Notes: a model not told the origin generated them from the letters alone. A stretch of 64,000 nucleotides of DNA from Coccinella septempunctata (GCF_907165205.1 NC_058194.1:26474856-26538855), one strand, 5' to 3'; positions 1-13,181 are shown, counted from the stretch's first letter. Translations and numbers: made by a program.

Positions 1-59
1 TTGCATGTGAGAACGAAACCCGCTGAGTCGTCGAGTCATTTAACTTAAATCTATTTGCC

Positions 60-275
60 ATCTAATAAACCATATTCATTCAGATGTGCCGTCAGGGTTT
101 CCACTTTCTCACGAATCTGCTCCAAGTTCGAACCCTTCACCAACACAGAGGTATAATCAGCAAACAAGGTGATCCCATAACACTCCATACTCTATCAATT
201 ATGAAGACAAGGAACAGTATTGGACCCAGGAAATAACCCTGCGGTACCCCCTTACCAATGCTTCCGATTGCTGAC
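60..275 (-). pseudogene. Decayed non-LTR retrotransposon reverse transcriptase fragment
   Basis: Read on the minus strand, bases around 190-255 give KGVPQGYFLGPILFLVF, the conserved RT block normally seen as GVPQGS-LGP in Jockey-like non-LTR elements. After a frameshift near 180-190 the frame continues with FADYTSVLVKG and then NLEQIREKVETLTAHLNEYG. The catalytic FADD/YADD box therefore reads FADY, with the second aspartate lost, and the piece is frameshifted, so it is dead. Only about 70 codons remain; the upstream part of the element is missing because the satellite array starts at 283, and the rest may lie left of the window. The family assignment is from these motifs; the exact clade is uncertain. 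Confidence 0.75.
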
Positions 276-282
276 CTTTGCA

Positions 283-3200
283 ATTGCAAATTTCAATCTG
301 CGATATCTCCTGTTATATCCGTCTGATCCAATTGGGATTTCCGGTTATATAATCATCGTAGCCTAGGCTTCCACCCTAGCATAAAAACTCGATTTCGAAA
401 ATTTCGATTTTTTGGGTCAAAAATGAGCAAGGGGTTAGACCCACCTAAAATGACCTATTTGCTACTTTGTCTAAAAATCAGGATGTTCTATTACTGTCCT
501 AGGATATGGAGTGCGTAGAAACTGTTCAGAAGATTCTAGAAAACCAAACAGTTGATGATTTAACAAAGAATTGCACTCCAGAGAGCTCTTCGAAGTCAAC
601 TCGAAAATGAAAAGTGGAAAAACAAAAAAAATTATTTTCTCCTAAACGGTGCCAGATATTGGAATTTTTGGTATGAAAATATAGGTTTTCGAACACGCTG
701 AATCCATTGCGTGCATTTTCGAAAGCCTATCTTCCTTCGTTTAGATTTTCATCTTGGAAATGGCATTTTTCGAAAATTCGCTAATTTCAATCTGCGATAT
801 CTCCTGTTATATTCGTCTGATCCAATTGGGATTTACGGTTATGTAATCAGCGTTGCCTAGGCTTTCACCCTAGCACAAAAACTCGATTTCGAAAATCTCG
901 ATTTTTTGGGTCAAAATGAGCAAGGGGTTAGACCCCCCTAAAATGACATATTTGCTACTCTGTCTAAAAATCAGGATGTTCTATTACTGTCCTAGGATAT
1001 GGAGTGCGTAGAAACTGTTCTGAAGATTCTAGAAAACCAAACAGTTGATGATTCAATAGAGAATTATACTCCAGAGAGCTCTTCGAAGTCAACTCGAAAA
1101 TGAAAAGTGGAAAAACAAAAAAAATTATTTTCTCCTAAACGGTGTCAGATATTGGAATGTTTGGTATGAAAATATAGGTTTTCGAACACGCTGAATCCAT
1201 TGCGAGCATTTTCGAAAGCCTATCTTCCTTCATTTAGATTTTCATCTTGGAAATGGCATTTTTCGAAAATTTGCTAATTTCAATCTGCGATATCTCCTGT
1301 TATATTCGTCTGATCCAATTGGGATTTTCGGTTATATAATCAGCGTTGCCTAGGCTTTCACCCTAGCACAAAAACTCGATTTCTAAAATCTCGATTTTTT
1401 GGGTCAAAAATGAGCAAGGGGTTAGACCCCCCTAAAATGACATATTTGCTACTCTGTCTAAAAATCAGGATGTTCTATTACTGTCCTAGGATATGGAGTG
1501 CGTAGAAACTGTTCTAAAGATTCTAGAAAACCAAACAGTTGATGATTCAATAGAGAATTGCACTCCAGAGAGCTCTTCGAAGTCAACTCGAAAATGAAAA
1601 GTGGAAAAACAAAGAAAATTATTTTCTCCTAAACGGTGTCAGATATTGGAATGTTTGGTATGAAAATATAGGTTTTCGAACACGCTGAATCCACTGCGTG
1701 CATTTTCGAAAGCCTATCTTCCTTCGTTTAGATTTTCATCTTGGAAATGGCATTTTTCGAAAATTTGCTAATTTCAATCTGCGATATCTCCTGTTATATT
1801 CGTCTGATCCAATTGGGATTTACGGTTATGTAATCAGCGTTGCCTAGGCTTTCACCCTAGCACAAAAACTCGATTTCGAAAATCTTGATTTTTTGGGTCA
1901 AAAATGAGCAAGGGGTTAGACCCCCCTAAAATGACATATTTGCTACTCTGTCTAAAAATCAGGATGTTCTATTACTGTCCTAGGATATGGAGTGCGTAGA
2001 AACTGTTCTGAAGATTCTAGAAAACCAAACAGTTGATGATTCAATAGAGAATTATACTCCAGAGAGCTCTTCGAAGTCAACTCGAAAATGAAAAGTGGAA
2101 AAACAAAAAAAAATATTTTCTCCTAAACGGTGTCAGATATTGGAATGTTTGGTATGAAAATATAGGTTTTCGAACACGCTGAATCCATTCCGAGCATTTG
2201 CGAAAGCCTATCTTCCTTCGTTTAGATTTTCATCTTGGAAATAGCATTTTTCGAAAATTTGCTAATTTCAATCTGCGATATCTCCTGTTATATTCGTCTG
2301 ATCTAATTGGGATTTTCGGTTATATAATCAGCGTTGCCTAGGCTTTCACCCTAGCACAAAAACTCGATTTCGAAAATCTCGATTTTTTGGGTCAAAAATG
2401 AGCAAGGGGTTAGACCCCCCTAAAATGACATATTTGCTACTCTGTCTAAAAATCAGGATGTTCTATTACTGTCCTAGGATATGGAGTGCGTAAAAACTGT
2501 TCTGAAGATTCTAGAAAACCAAACAGTTGATGATTCATTAGAGAATTATACTCCAGAGAGCTCTTCGAAGTCAACTCGAAAATGAAAAGTGGAAAAACAA
2601 AAAAAATTATTTTCTCCTAAACGGTGTCAGATATTGGAATGTTTGGTATGAAAATATAGGTTTTCGAACACGCTGAATCCATTCCGAGCATTTGCGAAAG
2701 CCTATCTTCCTTCATTCAGATTTTCATCTTGGAAATGGCATTTTTCAAAAATTTGCTAATTTCAATCTGCGATATCTCCTGTTATATTCGTCTGATCCAA
2801 TTGGGATTTCCGGTTATATAATCAGCGTTGCCTAGGCTTTCACCTCAGCACAAAAACTCGATTTCGAAAATCTCGATTTTTTGGGTCAAAAATGAGCAAG
2901 GGGTTAGACCCCCCTAAAATGACATATTTGCTACTCTGTCTAAAAATCAGGATGTTCTATTACTGTCCTAGGATATGGAGTGCGTAGAAACTGTTCTGAA
3001 GATTCTAGAAAACCAAACAGTTGATGATTCAATAGAGAATTGCACTCCAGAGAGCTCTTCGAAGTCAACTCGAAAATGAAAAGTGGAAAAACACAAAAAA
3101 TTATTTTCTCCTAAACAGGGCCAGATATTTGAAATTTTGGTATGAAAATATAGGTTTTCGAACACGCTGAATCTATTGCGAGTATTTTCGAAAGCCTATA

Positions 3201-5722
3201 TTCCTTCGTTTAGATTTTCATCTTGGAAATGGCATTTTTCAAAAATTTGCAAATTTTAATCTGCGATATCTCCTGTTAAATTCGTCTGATCTAATTGGGA
3301 TTTCCGGTTATATAATCAGCGTTGCCTAGGCTTCCACCCTAGCATAAAAACTCGATTTCGAAAATTTCGATTTTTTGGGTCAAAAATGAGCAAGGGGTTA
3401 GACCCCCCTAAAATGACATATTTGCTACTCTGTCTAAAAATCAGGATGTTCTATTACTGTCCTAGGATATGGAGTGCGTAGAAACTGTTCTGAAGATTCT
3501 AGAAAACCAAACAGTTGATGATTCAATAGAGAATTATACTCCAGAGAGCTCTTCGAAGTCAACTCGAAAATGAAAAGTGAAAAAACAAAAAAAATTATTT
3601 TCTCCTAAACGGTGTCCGATATTGGAATTTTTGGTATGAAAATATAGGTTTTCGAACACGCTGAATCCATTCCGAGCATTTGCGAAAGCCTATCTTCCTT
3701 CGTTTAGATTTTCATCTCGGAAATGGCATTTTTCAAAAATTTGCTAATTTCAATCTGCGATATCTCCTGTTATATTCGTCTGATCCAATTGGGATTTCCG
3801 GTTATATAATCAGCGTTGCCTAGGCTTTCACCTTAGCACAAAAACTCGATTTCGAAAATCTCGATTTTTTGGGTCAAAAATGAGCAAGGGGTTAGACCCC
3901 CCTAAAATGACATATTTGCTACTCTGTCTAAAAATCAGGATGTTCTATTACTGTCCTAGGATATGGAGTGCGTAGAAACTGTTCTGAAGATTCTAGAAAA
4001 CCAAACAGTTGATGATTCAATAGAGAATTGCACTCCAGAGAGCTCTTCGAAGTCAACTCGAAAATGAAAAGTGGAAAAACAAAAAAAATTATTTTCTCCT
4101 AAACAGGGCCAGATATTTGAAATTTTGGTATGAAAATATAGGTTTTCGAACACGCTGAATCTATTGCGAGTATTTTCGAAAGCCTATATTCCTTCGTTTA
4201 GATTTTCATCTTGGAAATGGCATTTTTCAAAAATTTGCAAATTTTAATCTGCGATATCTCCTGTTATATTCGTCTGATCTAATTGGGATTTCCGGTTATA
4301 TAATCATCGTAGCCTAGGCTTCCACCCTAGCATAAAAACTCGATTTCGAAAATTTCGATTTTTTTCAAAAATGAGCAAGGGGTTAGACCCCCCTAAAATG
4401 ACATATTTGCTACTCTGTCTAAAAATCAGGATGTTCTATTACTGTCCTAGGATATGGAGTGCGTAGAAACTGTTCTGAAGATTCTAGAAAACCAAACAGT
4501 TGATGATTCAATAGAGAATTATACTCCAGAGAGCTCTTCGAAGTCAACTCGAAAATGAAAAGTGGAAAAACAAAAAAAATTATTTTCTCCTAAACGGTGT
4601 CAGATATTGGAATGTTTGGTATGAAAATATAGGTTTTCGAACACGCTGAATCCATTCCGAGCATTTGCGAAAGCCTATCTTCCTTCGTTTAGATTTTCAT
4701 CTCGGAAATGGCATTTTTCAAAAATTTGCTAATTTCAATCTGCGATATCTCCTGTTATATTCGTCTGATCCAATTGGGATTTCCGGTTATATAATCAGCG
4801 TTGCCTAGGCTTTCACCTTAGCACAAAAACTCGATTTCGAAAATTTCGATTTTTTGGGTCAAAAATGAGCAAGGGGTTAGACCCCCTAAAATGACATATT
4901 TGCTACTCTGTCTAAAAATCAGGATGTTCTATTACTGTCCTTGGATATGGAGTGCGTAGAAACTGTTCTGAAGATTCTAGAAAATCAAACAGTTGATGAT
5001 TCAATAGAGAATTGCACTCCAGAGAGCTCTTCGAAGTCAACTCGAAAATGAAAAGTGGAAAAACAAAAAAAATTATTTTCTCCTAAACAGGGCCAGATAT
5101 TTGAAATTTTGGTATGAAAATATAGGTTTTCGAACACGCTGAATCTATTGCGAGCATTTTCGAAAGCCTATCTTCCTTCGTTTAGATTGTCATCTTGGAA
5201 ATGGCATTTTTCAAAAATTTGCAATTTCAATCTGCGATATCTCCTGTTATATTCGTCTGATCCAATTGAGATTTCCGATTATATAATCATCGTAGCCTAG
5301 GCTTCCACCCTAGCATAAAAACTCGATTTCGAAAATTTCGATTTTTTGGGTCAAAAATGAGCAAGGGGTTAGACCCCCCTAAAATGACCTATTTCCTACT
5401 ATGTCTAAAAATCAGGATGTTCTATTACTGTCCTAGGATATGGAGTGCGTAGAAATTGTTCTGAAGATTCTAGAAAACCAAACAGTTGATGATTCAATAG
5501 AGAATTGCACTCCAGAGAGCTCTTCGAAGTCAACTCGAAAATGAAAAGTGGAAAAACAAAAAAAATTATTTTCTCCTAAGCGGTGTCATATATTGGAATG
5601 TTTGGTATAGAAATATAGGTTTTCGAACACGCTGAATCTATTTCGAGCAATTTCGAAAGCCTATCTCCCTTCATTCAAATTTTCACCTTGGAAATAGCAT
5701 TTTTTTTAAATTGCAAATTTCA
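283..5722. repeat. Satellite array, eleven units of about 494 bp
   Basis: The landmark CGATATCTCCTG recurs at about 301, 795, 1288, 1782, 2276, 2770, 3264, 3758, 4252, 4742 and 5235, giving spacings of 494, 493, 494, 494, 494, 494, 494, 494, 490 and 493. Units are highly similar throughout and carry shared blocks such as GGGGTTAGACCCCCC, TCGATTTCGAAAATTTCGA and TTCTCCTAAACGG. No real gene is present; minus-strand frames of 65 codons at 2968 and 3956 are satellite by-products, spaced two units apart. From the sixth unit on, variants alternate and form a 988-bp dimer. The array starts and ends at the same place in the unit, so it holds almost exactly eleven copies. Confidence 0.97.
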
Positions 5723-6120
5723 CTTGAGAATTCCTCACAACCGAACGGTTGCGCCGAAATGGATGAAGTTCTTCAGATGTGTTACTAGAAGAATTGCTTC
5801 TTCAAAATATGTATCACATTTAGATCTACGATAACTTTCCTGGAAGAAAAACTACTCGCAAGTTGAGCTTCGAAAAATTCCCAAAAAGATGGGGGTCAGT
5901 TGAAAATTCCTCAATACCGAACGATTGCGCCGAAATGAATGAAGTTCTCATATTTATAACTAGAAGAGTTGCTCTTTCAGAATATATATCCCATTTAGAT
6001 CTAAGATAATTTTCCTGGAAGAAAAACTACTCTTATCACTTGAAAGGTTGCTTCTTCAGATTATGTATCACGTTTGAATCTACTATGATTTTTCTGCTAG
6101 ATACAACCTAACTCGAAAGT
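5723..6120. repeat. Diverged tandem repeat of about 175 bp next to the satellite
   Basis: Two diverged copies and part of a third are present. CCGAACGGTTGCGCCGAAATG near 5740 is matched by CCGAACGATTGCGCCGAAATG near 5917, and TTTCCTGGAAGAAAAACTAC near 5838 by the same string near 6012, so the period is about 175 bp. A weaker third copy (TTCTTCAGATTATGTATCACG) begins near 6050. The sequence differs from the 494-bp satellite. Confidence 0.85.
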
Positions 6121-6260
6121 TGCATAATGGAAAAATTAAAAATTTGATTTTCTGGTAAACGGTGTTAGATATACGAAAATTTGGTAAGCAAACGTAGGTT
6201 TTCGAACAAAACAGAATCTATACTCGTCAGTTTCTGAAAAAGCCCATCCTCATCTTATGC
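6121..6260. repeat. Distant relic of the 494-bp satellite unit
   Basis: The order of blocks GGAAAAATTAAAAATTTGAT, GGTAAACGGTGTTAGATATA, TAGGTTTTCGAACA and then AAAAAGCCCATCCTCATCTTA matches the part of the satellite unit around GGAAAAACAAAA, TCCTAAACGGTGTCAGATAT, TAGGTTTTCGAACACG and GAAAGCCTATCTTCCTTC. It is far more diverged than any unit in the array and lies beyond the 175-bp repeats. Confidence 0.75.
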
Positions 6261-9200
6261 ATTCTAAGGCGAAGGAATTTATGAAATCATCCATTCCTGG
6301 AAGATTCCTCCAGAATGTTTCTCTTTTGTTTCTTCCTTCTCCCTTTCTTATAGGTGCATTTTCCATATCACCGAAAAACTCTGAGCCAGCAAATGGCGAT
6401 AATGCCGCCTTTCTGGCAAGTGTGTTGGTTCCTAGTTTCCTTAGATTCCAGAGTGATATAAGGAACTAGCAAAAACTAAGAATGAAAAGTTTCTTTCCCA
6501 AAAAATAATCAACGATGAAAAGCTGATATTTTCACCATAGCACGTTCCAAAATCGCTATTCCATGGCCTAAAATACCGAGTCCAGGAAATGTTTCCTTCT
6601 GCGCGTAACACTTCTATTTCATCCATCAAATTTCGATGGACCACTGGACGAAGAACTTTGACGAAAGCTCGCTAGTCGCTGCTCGCAAACATATCCCATC
6701 ATTCCAGTTTTATGTGTCGGCAGAATCACCTCTCGGCCGTGGACATTCTGCCGTGCGGATTCATATTCATCATCCGTAAATTGAATCCGAGTGAAAGATA
6801 GATCCGAAGATATCGTACGGGGCACCATTACAAAAACATGATCGTCGGGCAATATCCCCGACGTTATTTATAAGAATCCCATATAATTTCGCAATTCTCA
6901 TGCCCGTGCAGCATTTCCATTTAAACAGTACAGAAATTATCCAATAAACTCAGAAATGAACGGTGGTTCGCTGAAGTTTATGAACAACTATACCATCATC
7001 GGTGACGTGGTCAGAGCTCGTGGGCAGTTTCTCCATGCGGTGAGGCACGGAGGGGGAGTGGACAGACCGGTCGTCTCTGGTCCGATCTCAGATACTGCTT
7101 TACAGCCCGAGTCTTGGAGTACATCATCGATCCATTGATTAGATATCCGTTCATATGAGCCTCAAATATGTGCGATAGTACTTAACGTTTGTGCCATGTG
7201 TTAGGGTCCTCATTAGTTTGGTCTTACGGACGCGACAGCGTGTCAGCGAGTTCTTCGGGTTACCTGGGTAATTAGATGGAGGATTCCGCGAATTGGCTTT
7301 CACACTTGGAATATTTCCGTGAAGAAATAGCGAAAATACAAGTAATGTTCATATTTCAGTTTCTCACAGAAGAAAAGCTCTCATTTTCACACAAAGATTC
7401 CACATCTCCAACATTTTAGGAATATGCCACCCTAAATTAGAAACTTCTAATTGTTCAGAATCGAAATTGAAAACAAAACGTTGATCTGGGTAATCCTTGA
7501 GCTTGGATCTTCCAATTAAGTATACTCGCACTATATCGCTCAGCTCACAAGGTTTACACAAGTATGTGCCAGTAAGTATTGTGGATAATGAACCTAAATA
7601 TACAATACCCCACCCTAAGACAAAGGCATGATTTCGATAACATATCAAAAACACCACCAGACAAAGTCAGGCCTTAAATTTATGTGATCGACCACTAATT
7701 ACATAAGGAATTAAAAATTCGAAATCCATTTATCATTTTATATAATGAAACCAGAGTTCATAAGAACCCAATCAACAAATCATCCTTAGCAACACAAGGT
7801 CTATCCATTTCTGGCACAGAAATTGGCTACTGAAAAATCTCAACTGACATTACAAACTCCTCAGTTATATTTAAAAAGTTGCGCAATTCCAAATAAGAAA
7901 TACCAAAGATATAAATTTTTGCGTCACTTTTCACTCATTCTGTACATGTATCCTACACAGGAAGCAATTTTCCTAACAAAAAATGATCATAAATAACTTC
8001 ACACTCAAACCGGTCTGTTATGTTGATCCTGGCAGTATTGATTATTATTCAAAATTAATTGACATCACCCATATATTGTCAGCTAGGATGGTTCGGACGA
8101 AAAATTCCTCTATTTCATGGAGATGGTTCGTTTCAGCCGCATTGAATATCTCTGATTCGTTATTTATTCATTTATTTATAAAAATTTGCTCTTTCTTTTC
8201 TTCAGGTCATTCTTCGTTATGTTTCACTATTGAAAGAGTAACAGAAAAGGAAATTTTAACCTGAATAATAACATCTGCCACATTTGGAATAATAACTTAT
8301 TGGGATAACTCAGCTGTTCTATCATTGTCATTGTTGGAACTAATTCATGGGATACTTATCTTACACAGTATAACTACTGCTGGATAATCTAATTCAGTGT
8401 CGCTCTGTATATTTCCTTTCAGTTTCAATCTGAAGGATCGCCCTTGTTTTTCAACCTAAGGTCATCCTAATGACGAACAATGGCCGTTTTTTCCGAAGTA
8501 TATCAATAGTTGCGTGATACAACCACAAAGAGTTCTAAGAAATCGAGATATCATAAATTCAGATCGTAAGTATGGGCAACGTTAGACACGAAATTACAGG
8601 TTGTCAAAGGCATCCGGCGGTTCTCAATCTGCCCATTTTCATCTGACGAAGTCGTGTAGGTCAACCTCGAGACTATCCGGCTAGACTTCATCAGCTGCCG
8701 GTGTGATGGCGAGAAAATATGCCGTCAATGTCTTCGCTTCAGCCTTCAGAACGCCTTTTTTGTGCGCTGCTCAGATTTCGACAGTTCTATCCGATAATAA
8801 AACCAAAACTGCATCCTGAGATTCACAGAAAAACAATCATGAGAGTATTTCCAATGCTATAACTTCATAAACAATGTTAATATTCATTGGGATCTTCATC
8901 GACCAGTCGAGTCACGTAATGAGCGAACACCTCGACTTTAGATTAGCGTGGAATACGAGTGTGTAAGATCTACGTTAGATGAATTTAGGATTTCGGGTGT
9001 TTTTGGGAATTGGGAACTCCTTCAGTGGCCATGCAATCGAAGGAGAGGTCTGAATACTACTTGTGGCTCGTTTTCGAGACTAGACTCCATATTTCATCGA
9101 CGAGATTTGATGATGACGAGGGTTAATATGAATAATATGACGGATCTGATAAGGTGAGAACTAAAAAAAAAACCTTCTTTTTCTGAAAGTATATTTACTC

Positions 9201-10028
9201 CACTTGGGTCAACCAGCTGCATGCTTAGGGGAAAATTCACCTCTTTGTAGCTTTCCATCTAGTTGGCAGGTTGCACAATTCTGACGACATCTTTTTTCCA
9301 GACTTTATTCAGCAGCTCTGGTTTGACTTACTGACATCAAATTTCACATTGAACTTTTAATAAGTTCTTTGCTAGGGTATCCCGGTCCAAGCTCACTAGA
9401 TGGTATTTTAACTACACTCAGTGCATTATGATGAACTAATGATCATGTTGCTTTTCTTCGCTGTCCATTACTTCCAATCGCAATGTAAATGGGGTCAACG
9501 TAAGACATGAAGCTCGATCATGAAAAATTACCATACACGATTCTGTCCGAGCGCACAGGGACATAAAACACTGTACTGCGTTCAACTGGTGACCACCTAG
9601 TATATCCTAAGTGGAGCAATAAATCGCTTTTTTTCCTCCGTGGTGTTACTTGTTTGTGATCTAATAGACTGAAACAAAGAACCCATCCAGTCATAACACC
9701 ACCGGTCCCATATTTACGGTTCATTAAGCGCTCGCATTGTACCCACACACCCAGTGACAACGAATTTGCGCTGCCATCATTCAACCACCGAGGACACCTC
9801 CGCCCATATTTTCAGCGGGATTAATAACGATTTTATCTCACGCCACAGGGATGGTGGGTTCAGGAATGCATCGACGGATGAATATACCAAACGCTGGATG
9901 GAACATAGACACTCACGTCGAAAATATCGAGGAATTGCAAGATGAAAGCGAAGAAAATTTCATTCCAGTTACATCACTCTGAGATTTCAAGATTTAGGAC
10001 CAAATTAATATAAAGCAAAGATACAACG
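6261..10028. other. Intergenic stretch, nothing recognisable
   Basis: No reading frame here exceeds 100 codons and none shows a known domain. No inverted or tandem repeat of note was found. Short frames near 6257, 6619, 7364, 7983, 8948, 9518 and 9754 look like chance openings. Confidence 0.5.
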
Positions 10029-10030
10029 TA

Positions 10031-11195
10031 CGAGGATATATTGAAAAATTTTTAGCCTACTATAAAACCAAACAAAATTTCAATGTCAAAATATTTTCTT
10101 ATTCAACATATTCTATCTTTGATTGGATACATTCATTACAGCGAACCTGCAACGCCTTTAGACCTTTCAAAAAAAATGTTTCTTCTTGCTATGCAAACCA
10201 GACCTCCACAGCTTTTGTTACCTCCTCGTTGGAGGAAAATTTACGACCTTTTAATTTTTTCAGTTGAGGAGAGAGATGATAGTCGGATGGAGCCAAATCT
10301 GGTGAATAAGGGGGATGTTCTAGTAATTCAAACCCTAAATCACGAATTTTGTGCATGGCAACATGAGATTTGTGTGCAGGGGCGTAGTCCTGCAAAAACA
10401 AAATACCTTTGGATAGCTTTCCGCGTCTTTTATTTTTAATTTTACCCCGCAGAGTGGTCAGTTATAATATTCTCCGGTTAATGTTCTACCCTTATTCAAA
10501 AAATCAATCATGATAACTCCTGGCAATCCCAAAAAACTGAAGCAAGAACTTTTCCAGCAAATTTTTGAACACAAAACTTCTTAGGTCTTGGACAACCAGT
10601 GTGTCGCCATTCCATCGATTGTTGCTTTGTTTCTGGATCGTAGAAATATACCCAAGTCTTATCCATAGTAACAATTCGGTTCAAGAAATCCAGTTCGTTT
10701 TCAAATCTAGAACGAACGCGATGTTTCTACCCTAGCACGCTTTTGGTCAACATTCAAACATTTGGGCATCCATTTTGCAGCAATTTTTCTCATGTCCAAA
10801 TTGACGTGAACCATATGATGAACGCATTCGTAGGAAATATTCATTGGTTCAAATATCCGTTTTAGCCCAAATAATGTCATGAACTGCATCGATATTTTCG
10901 GGGACTGACACAGAAACTGGCCTTCCCGATCGGTCATCATCTTCAATGGAAAATTTACCTCTTTTGAAGCTTGCAGTCCAATTTTTCACGGTCGCATACG
11001 AAGGACGTTGATCATCAAGGGTATTAAGCATATCTTCGTAAATCTGCTTACCTCTTAACCCTTTTGAATACAGGTACTTGATGATGGCTCGATACTCCAA
11101 GTTTCGATTTTCACAATTTCGGTGGACACCTTCTTTCTTTTAATTTATTTCGTAACTATGGTTTACTTTTTTGACCTCAAACTTCACACTAACTT
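10031..11195 (-). mobile_element. Mariner transposon copy 1, one end lost, frameshifted
   Basis: Minus-strand remains of a mariner transposase in order: a helix-turn-helix segment (10849-11100, MEYRAIIKYLYSKGLRGKQI onward, with YATVKNWTASFKRG and DDRSGRP), the first catalytic region near 10600-10690 (MDKTWVYFYDPETKQQSMEW), then FLQDYAPAHKS and SPDLAPSDYHL in 10189-10401, the second and third aspartates of the DD34D triad. The left end CGAGGATATATTG follows a TA at 10029-10030, as in copy 2. Homology to copy 2 stops near 11195, so the other terminal repeat is missing. Relative to copy 2, about 19 bases are absent near 10868, which breaks the frame between the helix-turn-helix and catalytic regions. 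It cannot encode a working transposase. Confidence 0.93.
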
Positions 11196-13178
11196 ATCTT
11201 CACTTCAGTAAAAATGGAGTGTCCTTGTGTATTGTGGTTTCTTCAACATTCTTGATTTGAGTTTAAGTTTGGCGAAATTGGAAAATTGTTCTGACGTTAC
11301 GTGGGAATGCACTCCCAACGTCACTTCAGACCAATTGAACGCTTCCGCGCAAAATCCTCAGATAGATTTTTGAATCATGCGTATTATAACATGGGCCCAC
11401 GTCACGTCAGAGTAATCTGTAGGCACCTTTAGTAGTGCACTTGTCAAGAGCGCAACGATAATGAGCATCTGGTGTCAGCATGAGCATCCAGCGACAGAAA
11501 GTTTTCGAGCCATCTATGATCCATGGTATTTTTCATGATTCCGATTGAATTCTTTCGTGCTTAAACTCAGGCATCGACATTATCGATACGTGCGACGAAA
11601 CGTTGCCATCCCTACAAAGCGGCCGTGCAAGTTCACTGGACTTGGATGATTTCTGGCAATCCGAAATCGATATTAACATTCAGCCAACACACACACACAC
11701 ACAGACACACACACGCACGCGGGTTCGAAGTACACGGGGCCAGAAGGTACGATCCATCATAGTCCTGCTGTTGTCGGTGATGCTTGTTATGGAAGCGGGA
11801 CCGGTACGTGTCGCCGGCAAAAATAACGAGGCGAGGCGAGGCTCCCTGAAACAATAGTCCACTATTTCATCTTTATCGGACGACGGCAGGACGACGCGGT
11901 GCCTTATGACGTACCGCGATGCACGGGTCTTTTCATCGAATCGGTTAATGGTGTCACGTCATTCATTTTAGCTGCTTAGAATTTCGAATGAATGGGCCCG
12001 GAGACGCCCTCGCGTTCCCTAATCAGCTGAATAGATGTCCACCTATGACGATTCTCGTCCCATTGTTTGTCCAAGAGATGTGTGGCGTTATCGCTGTTAA
12101 TTACGGGGTACGTGGGTTGCTTAGGCTAGGGACATAATCCGGTTAGTTTGAGGCATCTTAGCTGCGGGATCTTATCCGTATGGTCGGACGTGGCTGACTG
12201 ATGGATCATAACTTAAGTTCAAATATAACTTTTTTACGAAGCGACAAAATTATGTGTTGGTGAGTATTTTGATCTACCACTGATGCAATATCCTTAGGGA
12301 AGAACCACAGATGCAGTTCAAATTTGGTAGATGAGGTCGTATTTGGTGTTAAATAGGGAACTGAAGGTTGGGCCCAAATAGGGAATACTCCTTCTGACGA
12401 TAATGATGTATTTTTTATGAAATATCTTTGAAACGTCACATTTTGAAATAACCACCATTTCAACCGTTTCCCAAAAAAAATTATTTTATGTTCGACTGCA
12501 TCATAAACACTTCATTTATGAATTCGTTTAGAGTCCATAATTGACTACTTTATTGGACACCACTTTATTGGACTCAACTGTCACTATCATTCTGTCAAGT
12601 AAATATACTAGATGCAAACAACACTTTATTCAAGGAAAAGGAATTGAACTTCGACCTAAAAACAAAATCATGAATTACTATTCTAAACATTAGTGTGGTA
12701 GTGAATATTAAAAACACATTCATTGTCATTATAAAAATGCATGACTGAGGAAGTCGAGCTCGAAGTGGAAGCACAGTTTTCGATCTGCAATACTCTTGAT
12801 GCTTGAATCAACTACTTCCTGGCCCAATATTATGGTATTATGGCAACACTTATTTTAGTACTTTTCGATTCATCTATGTAGTCCATAGCGAAGAACTTTT
12901 GTGAGCTTTCAATTCACTATTGAAGTAAGCCAGAATACTGTCTTCTGTCGATTTTACAATTTTCTTTGTTTCACACCACTAGTTATAGGCTGAATACATA
13001 TTTTCATAAGCACTTTTAGATTTAGTGGGTAAGAGAGATTCTTTGGCGCTTACGGCTGAATTTTCTACGCTTTCTTCTCGAGTGCTAGCTATTTTTGGAT
13101 TATTATGACGTTTGTCACAAAATTGAGGAAGTAAACAACTGTGTTTACTAAGGTTGCTAAGGTCGCTGGTTACTAAGG
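11196..13178. other. Intergenic stretch with AC-rich microsatellite
   Basis: A short (AC)n tract interrupted by G and T lies at 11687-11717. Flanking sequence from about 11560 to 12130 is less AT-rich than its surroundings but shows no convincing coding frame; the 84-codon plus-strand and 73-codon minus-strand frames over the microsatellite are by-products of it. No other structure was recognised. Confidence 0.45.
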
Positions 13179-13181
13179 TAA

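Noticed and set aside
2968..4153. Two nearly identical 65-codon minus-strand frames 988 bp apart
   Set aside because: Both lie within satellite units and recur with the repeat period; they are not genes.
283..5722. CRISPR-like array
   Set aside because: Units are about 494 bp of continuous similar sequence without unique spacers, in a eukaryotic context.
6257..9945. Short frames suggesting small genes
   Set aside because: All under 100 codons with no recognised motif, signal peptide or splice support.
11603..11862. Overlapping frames on both strands around an AC-rich tract
   Set aside because: Threonine-histidine and cysteine-valine runs come from the microsatellite; no conserved domain and no start support.
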